Below, piece by piece: positions 33,801-43,150 of a stretch of DNA of 64,000 nucleotides (position 1 is the stretch's first letter; each line of letters starts with the position of its first letter). The position numbers and the translations under genes were made by a program. Location: the NCBI GenBank assembly GCA_964020085.1, contig OZ026595.1, forward strand, positions 22,097,653 to 22,161,652, in the 5' to 3' direction. The DNA is from Micromussa lordhowensis. Its lineage: Eukaryota; Cnidaria; Anthozoa; Scleractinia; Lobophylliidae. The notes beneath the pieces are model-generated. The model did not search any database. It was not told where the DNA came from and worked only from the letters and a program-made list of their open reading frames with translations.

Positions 33801-34366
33801 GAGCAGAGACAGTAGTAAAATGTACTTGTCCTGGACAAGTGTACGTCTTTTTTTCTTCAAGCCCCGAGCCTCTGACCACACAGCGTTTATTATTTTTCGA
33901 TACTTGTCGATTGAAATCGATCAAAATCGAACTGGAACATTAAAGATCGATCAAAGTCGATAGTCAAAAGAAATTGTGTGATCAATTTTACCGACTTTCG
34001 ATATTCGTCAATTGATTAGTATCGAATTCTATCGACAATGATCGATTTTTATCGACTATCGAAATTATCGACATGTTATAGGTACATGTACGTCCTGATG
34101 TACGTCAAAACAAGTCAAAGGTTTCAAATATAAAAGTACTCTCGCTGTACCAATGTGTGCCTTGTTTATCCTTAAAAACAGACTTACTCTGCTGTTACTT
34201 GCTGCAAAAAAGCAAAACTCCTAAGAGAATCTTGAAAATACTCCAAGTCTTCGGGTTCGAGCGCAGAATTGTCTTCCACAGTCACAACATCTTCGTCCTC
34301 TAGAGGTGCATTTCCTGTAGCTTTGCGCGCCTTTTTGTCTTTTTTGTTTCCTTTTCCTTTTGCCAT
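16331..34366 (-). CDS. NOC3L: NOC3L, nucleolar complex protein 3 homologue (18 exons recognised)
   Basis: Noc3p-family protein of the nucleolus, needed for 60S subunit maturation and linked to replication licensing. Exons from the 5' end: 34188-34366, 31949-32121, 30504-30700, 30267-30385, 28320-28362, 27404-27497, 25363-25427, 24141-24266, 23807-23878, 23536-23592, 23007-23165, 22546-22627, 21307-21480, 20906-20963, 20472-20543, 19883-19953, about 17541-17743, 16331-16565. GT/AG ends and phases agree at every junction I could test except exon 12. Recognised blocks: the N-terminal K-K-D-K-K start, [14 protein letters not shown]...L-F-K-Q-D, the CBF/Mak21 core F-V-T-Y-F-R-V-L-K...[24 protein letters not shown] and the terminal [12 protein letters not shown]. 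Two problems: an extra A at the start of exon 12, and an exon of about 45 codons not found between 17,744 and 19,882. Otherwise about 725 residues (human about 800). Confidence 0.92.
16609..16735. mobile_element. MITE fragment related to 9,707-9,859
   Basis: TCAAGATAGCTGGATATTGG at 16,609 matches the reverse complement of the right end of the 9,707-9,859 element, and GGGCAAGATAGCCCAA closes it near 16,730. It lies in the last NOC3L intron. Confidence 0.5.
16812..17050. repeat. Interspersed repeat family A, copy 2
   Basis: Second copy of the repeat at 14,480-14,695, with a small extra segment near 16,925. It lies in the last NOC3L intron. Just after it, 17,130-17,200 holds three copies of a 25-26-base phrase around CCAGCCAATCAGG. 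Confidence 0.75.
17830..18260. repeat. Interspersed repeat family C, copy 1
   Basis: TGGTATCAAAAAAACTGCC...CATTGGTGAACA matches 42,575-42,630 inverted, while GAGTGGTTATAA...TTGGAAA at 18,181-18,217 matches 42,640-42,680 directly. It occupies the intron where a NOC3L exon is expected but not found. Confidence 0.55.
19188..19378. repeat. Long inverted repeat (88-bp arms, short loop)
   Basis: Left arm 19,188-19,276 and right arm about 19,291-19,378 are near-perfect reverse complements, sharing AAACAAATTGA, AACAGGACAGAC, AATTTCGTCATGAC and GCTACTTTGACAATG. The loop is about 15-18 bases. A foldback transposon or MITE in a NOC3L intron. Confidence 0.8.
21541..22090. mobile_element. Composite non-autonomous DNA element (TGTGGACGG type)
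   Basis: The stretch repeats the wording CCACACTA / TAGTGTGGACGGAAA in both orientations (21,549, 21,610, 21,695, 21,998) with GAGGAATTTAA motifs on each side. It is interrupted by the separate TIR element at 21,758-21,923. It lies in NOC3L intron 12. Confidence 0.5.
21758..21923. mobile_element. 166-bp MITE nested in the 21,541-22,090 element
   Basis: Terminal inverted repeats: AATAGGCCATTTCCGAATTA at the left, and the reverse complement of the right end begins AATAGACCATTTCTGAGTTA (19 of 23 bases agree). No coding capacity. Confidence 0.7.
22372..22460. repeat. (TTCG)n-type microsatellite
   Basis: Imperfect GTTCGTTCGTTCG...TTCATTCG array, intronic in NOC3L. Confidence 0.85.
25680..25925. 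repeat. GC-rich foldback-like repeat
   Basis: GAGCCAGCCGAGCG...CGCTCGGCTGGCGAGG (25,708-25,740) forms a strong hairpin. The flanks are unlike the surrounding AT-rich intron, so this is probably a transposon end. Confidence 0.4.
25960..26500. repeat. Degenerate tandem repeat around GAACGAGCGTGTTCA
   Basis: Phrases GAACGAGCGTGTTCA, GAACCAGCGTGTTCA, TATCGAACTGAAAGTTC and ACACAAATCG recur irregularly every 60-170 bases in the same orientation. It looks like an old satellite in NOC3L intron 6 with no stable unit. Confidence 0.5.
27126..27365. mobile_element. MITE with GGGCCGGG termini (copy 2)
   Basis: Same family and length as 11,921-12,160. The ends are GGGCCGTGTTGTTCAAAGCC and the inverted GGACCGGGTTGTTCGAAAGC. 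It lies directly next to NOC3L exon 6 (27,404-27,497), upstream in genomic coordinates. Confidence 0.75.
28933..28972 (-). ncRNA. Hammerhead ribozyme, type I, minus strand
   Basis: Exact mirror of the plus-strand motif through the palindrome centre. Because NOC3L is transcribed from the minus strand, this is the copy present in its pre-mRNA intron. Predicted cleavage site 28,937. Confidence 0.8.
28987..29026 (+). ncRNA. Hammerhead ribozyme, type I, plus strand
   Basis: In order: stem I strand CTGT (28,987-28,990), core CTGATGA (28,991-28,997), stem II GTGC-GTGA-GCAC (28,998-29,009), core GAA (29,010-29,012), short stem III ACT-CGG-AGT (29,013-29,021), cleavable A at 29,022 (GTA), and stem I strand ACAG (29,023-29,026), which pairs with the first CTGT. 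All invariant positions (CUGANGA, GAA, A-U at the base of stem III, H17) are met. Predicted cleavage is after 29,022. A three-pair stem III is typical of the minimal hammerheads in Penelope-like elements and animal retrozymes, which may need to act as dimers. Confidence 0.82.
30866..31231. repeat. Inverted pair of exon-like sequences in NOC3L intron 2
   Basis: 30,866-30,937 and 31,158-31,231 are about 73-base inverted copies (GGAAATTTTGGAAA, GTGTTTTGTTTT, ATCAACGAAAA). The left copy, read on the minus strand, starts ATG-ATG and stays open 23 codons to a GTAGGT donor. Between the arms, on the plus strand, ATG at 31,046 opens 24 codons ([10 protein letters not shown]) ending at ACA/GTAAGT. These look like divergent first exons but match nothing I recognise. 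Confidence 0.45.
32241..32515 (+). mobile_element. tRNA-derived SINE (different family)
   Basis: A-box-like GTGGCCTCATGGTTAGTG (32,255-32,272) and B-box GAGTTCGAGCC (32,299-32,309), followed by a body with TTGGGCAAGACACTTTACTC, wording common in the central part of several marine-animal SINEs. It lies in NOC3L intron 1. Confidence 0.75.
32896..34105. mobile_element. Candidate 1.2-kb TIR element, TCGAT-rich ends
   Basis: Left end CAGGACGTAACATGTCGAT and right end (reverse complement) CAGGACGTA...AACATGTCGAT agree apart from a 12-base extra piece. Inside the right end, TCGAT/ATCGA occurs more than fifteen times between 33,895 and 34,075. The middle has a G run with (CAAG)n at 33,139-33,172. 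No transposase frame. Confidence 0.5.
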
Positions 34367-35340
34367 TATAATATGCTACCTCCTGCATAAGAGTATACTT
34401 TAAAAAGGTATATTCTGATCCGTCTAACTAGGAAGAAAGCGTTCAGCTCAATTCGCAAGACAGTTCGTCCACCATCTTGGACATGAGCCTTAGATAACAC
34501 CACGTGCACCCCAGCGTACAACCATGCCACCGACTCCCCGTCATATATGCTTCCTTAGAGTGTCACTCCCCGCCCGTTGCATTGGCTGTACATGATTTTA
34601 TAACTGGAGGGGTGGGTGCTGTTGCGTTGGAAATGAGCCGACAAGGAACGACTTTTTAGGGCCCTTTAAGATGATCTGATCGAAATTGCTGAAATTTGTT
34701 CACAGCATTAAATGGTGATGCTTGTATAAGTCAACATTGTAATGTAGCAAGAATGAGCGCTTACATATCCGGGGTGTATGGGCGTATTTTTTTTCTGTCA
34801 GCGGACAGATAAGCTTGCAATTATCCCATCCTAACACAAGCCCTCTAATCTTAGACGTAAAAAATCCATCTAGTGAAGCCCACAGGCTAGAATAAACGTT
34901 TTAGCAGGAACCCATCACCTTAGAACTGGATAAATTTAGCCCTCCACTGTTAAGGTTTTGTATTTTAATGTAATTACAATATCTCAGAGACGTTAAAAAT
35001 AAGTATGTCGTGATTGTTGAACTTATTTTGCGGTTCATGTCACAAGTGACATCGGTATGCTCAGATAATTTTTTCAACATGTTATAAACGGTGTAATATT
35101 TCTGTGTACCTATCACAATTTTCCAAACACCAGATAAGCTCTAAATATAGCCCTACCAGGCCCGTCCGAAAATAAGCCCACCAAAATAAGTCTTCTAAAC
35201 AAAATATTACCGAAATTAAAGTATGGATATCCCTGTTTGTTGCAGATTCATGATATTCAAGTTTTAACTTGTTAATATAAAAACATTTGCATTAGCGTGT
35301 CAACCCACGCAGTAATTCAATATTTCTGACGTACTAAAAG

Positions 35341-35350
35341 GGAAAACCCC
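35341..35350 (-). promoter_or_regulatory. kappaB-like site GGGGTTTTCC
   Basis: A perfect match to GGGRNWYYCC on the minus strand, 2.3 kb before the ATG of the Death-domain gene. Confidence 0.35.
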
Positions 35351-36473
35351 CTTCAAGCCCCTTCCTATATTTTGACCGACTCACCAGAAAGCCACTGCAC
35401 AACGCAGTGGACGTCGTCCGATACACAGTATACACAAGAGATCAAAGGTACGCTGTATTTTCTATGTTTCTATATTTCTGGTTGTTACTTCCTTATATAG
35501 AGAGTTTATTCCTTTCAGGCCCTTGATTTGCTTAATATTTTCCGATTCATCCTAGTTAGATCACATTAGGTCGAACTCTAACGCAATCTTCGCCTTTGAA
35601 TCCATCGATTCCTTTGAACGTTTTATTAACCCGTGTTACATCAGCCCGAAGGACATAATCGGGGAGAGCCGCTCTCTCTCGGGGAGGGCGGCTATTACAC
35701 AGTCAACGTTTGATTAGCAGCGAAACTCCGAATTATCGCGATGTGTATGTTTTTTGTTTTGTTTTCGAAAGAGGATTCGGTCCGGCAGGGGTGGTTGTCG
35801 TAAAACGGATTCATGGAACCTTCGCCTTTGTAGAACATTTTCTGTGAGGGTTTTGTGTCATTTTATTACGGTAAACATCGAGAGGACGAGAATAGTCTCG
35901 TGACATTTCTGTGTCAATTCTAAGATTGCCAAGGGAAGAATCTCGAACAATCAGTATACGTTGAACACGGTGCTACATTCGTTACACATATGATTACATT
36001 TACACGTCCAAGTCTTCGCAGATCACAGTTTCTGAAAAGTATCTGGATCTGGATTGATATGAGTTTCAACAGTGTAACGTGCTTCTCGTGAAAATTTCTC
36101 TCAAATTTTTCTTTAGGGTTCGGAACGTGCCGAGGCATATTAGCGACTGTCGCAGAAAAAATGTGATTGTGGATGCAAATTTGAAAAGGGAAAAAACCCC
36201 GACACGCAGTCAGAGATACGGTTTCAGCATGAGACGATGATCGTCTCTTGGCTACAGTCAGTGGGATGGAAACTACATTTTTACAGAAAGCAATATAAAC
36301 CATCCGTAAAAGCATACACTTATTTTCCGTGAAAAGATGATTGGAATTATTTGACTCAGTTGGATATAAATTTTCAATGACATCTGAAGTTTTTAAAATA
36401 TGTTGAGCTGGCTGTTTTCACTTTCGATATCTGTTGTTGTTTTAATGCTGAGTTATCTGTTTTCATCAATTCG

Positions 36474-36483
36474 GGAAAACCCC
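36474..36483 (-). promoter_or_regulatory. kappaB-like site GGGGTTTTCC (duplication copy 1)
   Basis: Matches GGGRNWYYCC. It is unchanged in both copies of the duplication (also 36,645-36,654), although neighbouring bases differ. Confidence 0.45.
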
Positions 36484-36644
36484 AGCTAGGGGAAGTCCCT
36501 CCGTTCAAGACGAGACACGCCATTGGCTATTAGGAACAGAATCACGCGCATAAAAAAATCGTATGTTGAGCTGGCTGTTTTCACTTTCGATATCTGTTGT
36601 TGATTTTTAACAAATATGCTGAGTTATCTGTTTTCATCAATTCG

Positions 36645-36654
36645 GGAAAACCCC
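36645..36654 (-). promoter_or_regulatory. kappaB-like site GGGGTTTTCC (duplication copy 2)
   Basis: Identical to the site at 36,474-36,483, with the same flanking TTCG on one side and AGCTAG on the other. Confidence 0.45.
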
Positions 36655-37662
36655 AGCTAGGTGAAGTCCCTCCGTCCAAGACGAGACACGCCATTGGCTA
36701 TTAGAACAGAATCACGCGCCATGCACGAGCTTTAGATATCTCTCATTGACGCAAACATTAAAATGTGCACTTCGATATACGATTACAAAGGATTTAAAGG
36801 TTTTTCTCGAATTTAAAGTCAAGTCTGGTGACACTATCCGCAATTGTGAGATAATTTTTCACCCAAAATGACCCTTTCTCTCAAAATCGGTAGCCTATAT
36901 TTAGACCATTAGTTATTTCTACACATTCAAGACTTTTTAAAATTTCAACCAGAATTAAACATTCACTGGCTTCGACATATGTCTCCTCAGACTTAATTCC
37001 ATTCCATACTAAAGAAGGAATTAATGGTCCTTGCCAATGACCTGGCATTTGACTAAACCATAGCCCAAACAATACTGTCTCCGCTCATTAGGTGTAAATA
37101 ATTGAATGCCCCCACCCCCCCGTGTTCTTAACTCGCTCTGCCTCAATCAAATGTTGCTTGGCTTATCAAACCAACACAGATTTGATAAGACATTTCTAGA
37201 AACCATCACTATCCCTATTTCTGTTATTTTTTAGGTCTGTGACTTTGTTTTGGATTCAACTGATAGCGCAGAACAAGGAAGTACAGTACATACGTATCGT
37301 GTTTTACTACATTAGCTTGCTTTTAAACTGATTTTTAAAGAGTTCTAAGGTTGATTCTCTGAGTGTACCCTATAGAAGAACCTGCAGAGCAGACTTTGTT
37401 CTGGTTGGAACTAAGAAATGCGTGTTTTCTTTGAATAAACGTACATTTCCAGTTGTTTCAGGTTAAGGCAGCATGCAGCGCAAGGATGCACTTTGAACAT
37501 GATTTGATTAAATGCGACGAAGAAATGGGGAAAATTGTATGACGCAAAAACTGTGGGCGTAGGTAGTGGGTGGCACTGACGTAAAAATTATGTGACGTTC
37601 GTCTTTTTAGAATTGGAGGTTTGCAGAGAACTTATAATTGCCTTTCACGGGTTTCTTTTTAG

Positions 37663-40649
37663 GCTGCAAAAGGATGTCCATAAGCGAGCTGCCTTATAAA
37701 ACACTCCAAGATCTTTACAGCGCCCTCGAATGGGTACCAACCTTAGACTGGAAGATGCTTATGACGAGAGGGCTTCACTCAATTTATTCTAAAGCTGGCC
37801 ATGATGTTGTAGCTATGATCGAGAACAGTGCCCGTCCCGCCAAAGCTTTGTTAGATGATCTGACTTACAGAAAAACGACGTTGCAAGATCTGGTGGAGGG
37901 ATTGGAAGCCATCCAAAACAATGTGGCTGTTTCAATAGTCAAAGAAGGTGGTAGCAATTTCTTTTTAAAATTCCTTCCTTTTTTTCAATATGTACTCGTT
38001 TTTAATGAATAAATTATGAATAAGATGTTTATAAAATGCCTGAGATCCAATCAAGCTAACGTTTAGAAAATAGGCATTAGACTTTTCACGCGAATGCGAA
38101 ATTTTGCATACCTATCCCCGGGATTTCTGATGACTGGTGTCCTCGGATGTTCTGGGTTTTCCCTAAGCCATCTCGGGAGCGATTGTAACTCAGTATAAAG
38201 ACACTAGAAACTGTTGAGTTTTTTTTTGCGGGGTAAAATCCGAGTAGAGAGAAATATAATAGCTATCTTTCAAAATACGTTCCGAATATGCGTAGTAATA
38301 TCAACTTCTGGCAAAATGACTATAATCTGTCTCTCTTTTCCTTTCGTCCTTGATCCATTATCTTAAACTGATCTTATGTTTGCCAATTTTTCTTGCCAGG
38401 AGCTCAGAAGAATGGCCTTGAAATACAGTGTTCCGGTGGTCGCCCTCCTCCTCAAGTCAGTACTGGCAATCCACAAGAGGTACAAGTTTTAACAACCTTC
38501 GGTTATAAATATTTTACGGATTTCTAATATAATCAAGTACTTTTGGGAAACATTTAAAGTAATTACCTGGCATGCTATGTATTGCTGTAGTAGTTCATGG
38601 ACTCTTACGGTTGTTTGTTTACCTGCTTTTTAGCTGTCTATCTTTATTAATTAGAGGTATTGTTTGTATTGCGGTAGTCAACAGCATTTTCAATGAAAAA
38701 CTTTGGATTAGGCGTTTAGGCACAGCAGAACTTTTGCTAGTTTATATAACTGTGATTAAGTTATAGCTAATTTTAGGGTACAAAGTTTATCTGTGCTCTT
38801 TTGATATGTTTAGACAGAACTGAATGCACGATGAAGCGAGTTTCGTTTGACCTTGAAAATGTTTTTTTTTTTTAAATTGGTTCATCTTCTGTTTAAGTGA
38901 AGTGTTTAAACAGGGTAGTTGAACAGATAAGGTTCTTCCTCCGTGTGATGTTTTCATCCTCCTCCCCATACGATGGATAATGTATAGCCGGTTCGCTGGA
39001 CCAATCAAAAAATTTTTTTAGGCGTTAAATTAGCTTGTATTGTATTATTTCCCATTATATCACACCAGTTGTAGCTGACCAGTTCAGACGAAGCGCCTAA
39101 CTTTTCTAGTTTTCGTATATTCTCAGGCGTTTCATTTTTTGATGAATTCTTTTACTGCTTCTCCCCCTCTTGTCAAACCGGTATTAAGGTCATTAAGCGT
39201 GCCTCAGTTTCTTGTGAATAAGCTCGATCAGTTGATCACGGCTTTCTTCACTAACCATTTGACGGTTGTTTGCATTCTGCGTTCGGCAATCATTTCAAGG
39301 TCAAATGAATTACTTTCTTACCATCCACACACATGTACACACCCACACAGGAAAGAAACCTTTCCAATTAGTGTCGAGTAAACTAAATCCAGCACACGTT
39401 ACATACCGTCTTGTCACAAAATAAGACTTGAGAGCATGTTTATAAAGCTTAGTTTATAGTTTATACTAGAGAAGCTGCTATTACCGTCCCCAAAGGATGT
39501 CGATGCGGGTTCAATGTTTCGGCTTGTTCCCTTTCTGGGAACAAGCCGAAACATTTGACCTTCAGCGATCAATATACACATGGATCAAGTTGTAGACAGT
39601 CACTCTGATAATTAACTGCTTTACTGTTAATTGCTGATTCAGTCATCATGTAATGATAACTAACATCGTTTTAAAGAGACCAAATATAATATCAGCTTGT
39701 GTTACAGCCGCCCTTCCCCGAAAGAAAAATCGGAGAGACGGCCCTCTCCGATTTTTTCATTCGAGGAGGGCGGCTGTGACAGAGGCTAATGTAATATTAA
39801 ATTAGTTTTAATAGGATAAGGGTAGCGTCGCGCAGCCATTGAAGTAGTAAATAATCAATTTTGTAAAATAACTGAGATACTGCGCGTGCTCTCATTGGTC
39901 GATAGGTGTGTTTAGATAAGTATGTAAACACGGTTATGACTTCTAGATTCGCGCGTATTCTTGACAAATATTTTATAAAGCAATAGAATACTTTTTCTGT
40001 GTTTACTTAGCCTCGTCTAAACACTTTGGGGTTGGGAGAAATCTCGAAAGTTATGCAAACCCTATGGGGGGTACTCCCTGATATGGGCTATGTGCGGCCC
40101 CGCAGCCCCAAAGGGTATGGTTTTTCAGGTGTTTTGACCATAAATAGGACATAGATTTTGGCAATTTTGTTCATAACTAGGGTATGGTTTTTGCACTCTA
40201 GTCTTGAATTAGGTATCGTTTTTGAAGAAGCTACTTTTTGATCTTTAACGGATAAGACCGTCAACAAAAGCCCTTCATAAATTATGTTTGGGGTAACTGT
40301 CCCATTCCCGGCGTGACCTTTTCAATACGAGCCCTTTGTTCTATCCCTTCAATGTCCGAATGGTGAGGGTCGACTGTATCGGTAAAACACTTGTTTTCTA
40401 TCGTTCGTACAAAATGTCTCTCCTCGTCTAATCACTTTTTTTCTGTTTTGTCTGACACAGCAAGACGATTCAGTGAATTTTTCCCGGATACAGTGTGGGG
40501 AACAAGACGAAACATTATATAGTTCAGTTAAAGTATCAGAAGCAAGAGAAAGCTCTGATCATCCGGCTTCTGACCCCGGATTGCATACTTCATGCTTGGG
40601 AATGATGATTTTCATGTTTTCCTCCTGCTTGTATTATAGAAAAGCTTGA
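37663..40649 (+). CDS. Small IRAK/Pelle-like Death-domain protein (three coding exons)
   Basis: Exon 37,663-37,947 follows a TTTCTTTTTAG acceptor; the ATG at 37,674 gives M-S-I-S-E-L-P-Y-K-T-L. Exons 38,400-38,479 and 40,461-40,649 continue in phase (1, then 0) to a TGA, 180 residues in all. Residues 4-92 have the pattern of an IRAK/Pelle/MyD88-type Death domain: L-P-Y-x-x-L-x-x-L at the start, L-D-W-x-x-L, I-E-x...P-x-x-A-L-L-D, and T-L-Q-D-L-V-E-G-L near the end. Such domains assemble the Toll/IL-1 receptor myddosome in the cytosol. A polar linker and a hydrophobic C terminus (C-L-G-M-M-I-F-M-F-S-S-C-L-Y-Y) follow. No kinase domain was found in the window. The last exon rests on splice phase alone, so the gene could have a different 3' end. 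Confidence 0.6.
39513..39555. repeat. Perfect 19-bp-arm hairpin
   Basis: AATGTTTCGGCTTGTTCCC and its exact reverse complement are separated by TTTCT. It lies in the last intron of the Death-domain gene. Confidence 0.85.
39701..39780. repeat. Foldback element, GACAGCCGCC type
   Basis: GTTACAGCCGCCCTTCCCCG and the mirrored CGAGGAGGGCGGCTGTGAC enclose ATCGGAGAG/CTCTCCGAT. A similar ...GGGGAGAGCCGC...GGGGAGGGCGGCT stretch is at 35,645-35,695. Confidence 0.65.
39882..40066. repeat. Interspersed repeat family B, copy 2
   Basis: Same family as 15,115-15,290. It is followed directly by GGGGGTACTCCCTGATATGG and several GGTATGGTTTTT phrases to 40,220, another repeat. Confidence 0.65.
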
Positions 40650-43150
40650 GTGAACAATGTTACTTGTAAATCCTACGATATTTGTCGCGTACGTAGAATC
40701 CGTGACAAGCTTGATTAATATTAGTGTTTTAATTAAGTTTACATTACTTTTTTAAGCTTATTTTTAGTGTCTCCATATAGTAATTCTTGTACTTCTATTT
40801 CAGCTTAACACTTGAATAAGGGCTTTATTGCTACTAATACACTGGAATCGAAAGGAAGTTGTAACCTAAATTTACACGAAACAATTAGCTTGTAGTAGGC
40901 TCAGCCGCGGGAAAAAAAACGTTTTGCCTTAATCGGCCCCAAGTTGATCAGAAAGAAGTTCGTTTTTTTCCATTTTTCCTTGCCTGAGTGGAAAAGTTAA
41001 TTTCAACAGCCAGTACAATTTGGTAGTCAGTTGTGTGCAAGTACAAACTCAATATTTACATAATATATACCAAGATCTTTTCTTATAAGCTCACCGCAAA
41101 ATACACCATATGTAAGTGCTGAAATTATTGAAATAATAGTGTCAATTAGTGGCTAGAATATTATCACTGATTAAAACTTTTAAACTGATAAGTTAAGGGG
41201 ATTAACAAATAAATAAATTATAAAACGCTTTTCTGAGGAGAGAATTTCACTGGCCCAATATTCGTAAACATAGAAAATCAATTAAACATGGTAACCCCTT
41301 GTCCATCTGCATTATCGTGCAACACCTTGTAATGAGAAGTACATGAAGTAACTCACTTGTCTATGTTGAAAAAGCCTAGAGCAGCAATGAGGTAATCAGC
41401 AGACAATAAGCACTTAATGACTGACCCCGTTTGAAACAGTGAGTTTGTTTCCCCGAGATCCTCAATGCACCCCGGGGCGAAGCATCCAGACTCGAAAATA
41501 GAAAAAAAAACTGCGAAAAAATGATTTGCTGGACGCATGCGGTGGCTGTGCCCACAGTACGAGCGGCAGTCAAACCGACCTGTACTCCCGAAATGACACG
41601 ATACTGAACAGTCTTTTTCTTCGCAGCTAACAAAAACATGGAAACAATACTTGTACTAGTTACTTTGGCTTCTTCAAATGCTTAGCTCGTGAATTCTGGG
41701 TTTGATTTGACAAGCAGCAACATATTTTGTTGTAAATGACTGAACTATTTTCCTACCGGGAGACAGCGATATCGAAGAGCGAGTTTTTCCGAACGAGGGC
41801 GACCCATTAATAGCTTGAAGACACAAAATGTTCAAATTTTCCCCTTTGATTCTCTAATATGTTTTTGCAACTCTCAATTCCGTTTCTTGAATAATGAATG
41901 CCCTCTCTAGCGAGAAACGTATCCCGACTTCAGTGGCTTTTTGACATCAGGCCGACTGGCGCAAAAATTTGCCGATGCTTCAAGGTGCACGACCTGATCA
42001 CGTGCGAGTCGACAGTTCAAGTTGTTCTTTCTCTAGGGAGTTATTTAGTTTTGCAGAGTTTTGTTCGCCCTAGGGAGTTAGCGAATTTCAACTCGTCCCC
42101 AGGGCCTTCTCGTCAACGATTTTCAAACTGGCGGGTAAAGACAGGAATTACTCCACACTAAAATGTTCTCCGGTTGGCCTAAATATCACTTTGCTTAGCC
42201 TAAACAGCGCTCCAGTCAGACTAAATACGAATTTGGTAAATCTGAACAGCACTCCGGTTAGCCTGAGAGCTTGGAAATGGTTAGCTCATTTACGGCGGGG
42301 GTTTAACATGAATAGGCGTGAAATTTGAAGTGATATAAAAAAGGCAATTCCTCTATAAAGGGCGTGCAGAACTACCTTAAATTTTCAAAATGTAAGGTGG
42401 CTCTGAATCCCCTCCGTAGAACTTTGCAAAAAGTTGCATCTTACCATGCTGATTACAATTGATAATTAAAAAATGGGAGCTCGTTTTTGAGTTATAAGCG
42501 CTTAAAGCAAAAATTAAGGGTGTTTTAACATGTCATGCTGTTGCTATGGTAACCTATTGTGCCACAAAATTGACAGCAACTTGTTCACCAATGATTGGGC
42601 AGTTTTTTGATACCTTGATTTTGGTATTAACCGATATAGAGTGGTTATAATGGCCCATCAAGCTCCAAGTCTTGGAAAGTAGTAAAAACTGTTTCGAGCC
42701 ACCTTAAGAGCAACCTTGGTGAATGTCTGCGATACTGATCACCGCCTTAGCCAGACCAATTTATTCTTATCGAGGCAATATCAGAAAAAAAACCGCTTCT
42801 TTGATATTTATTTATTTTTTAATGCATAGCTTCTTACATGAACTTGAAAGAAACAAATGAAAAATTAAATTGACAATTTTTAACGAGGCAAGTACCTCGG
42901 ATCGCCTGTTATGGCCTTGCTGGTTGCACAGTCATACATCGTATGCGTTCCCAACACTGCTCAGTTGAAATTCACAACATTATTCGTCATGTTTACGCTT
43001 TTCTGACGAGCCAGCAAAGAAAAAACTGTAGCATACAATCAAGAGATTATCTCCTTGTCTCCTTGTCGTATATTTAAAAATCAAACTGTAGTCACAGTTT
43101 AAATGAAACTCGGACAATGTTACGTGCTATCCGTATTCAGTATACCTTGC
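40650..43150. other. Gene-poor spacer with repeats
   Basis: No gene recognised. 42,150-42,270 has about four degenerate 30-35-base copies around CTCCGGTTAGCCTAAATA. 42,430-42,710 is repeat family C (see 17,830-18,260). Confidence 0.45.

Larger units (their letters stand above)
36401..36719. repeat. Direct duplication, period 163 bp
   Basis: 36,401-36,550 and 36,564-36,719 are near-identical (TGTTGAGCTGGCTGTTTTCA..., ...GACGAGACACGCCATTGGC...). The second copy has a small insertion near 36,608. About 0.95-1.27 kb upstream of the Death-domain ATG. Confidence 0.9.
34367..37662. promoter_or_regulatory. Divergent upstream region of NOC3L and the Death-domain gene
   Basis: No coding sequence recognised in 3.3 kb between divergently transcribed genes. 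Noted contents: GC-rich hairpin at 35,645-35,695, kappaB-like sites at 35,341, 36,474 and 36,645, and the direct duplication at 36,401-36,719. Non-coding 5' exons of the Death-domain gene are expected here because its first coding exon starts with an acceptor. Confidence 0.5.

Noticed and set aside
41353..41639. Two minus-strand frames of 61 and 87 codons
   Set aside because: Overlapping, low-complexity and without splice or domain support.
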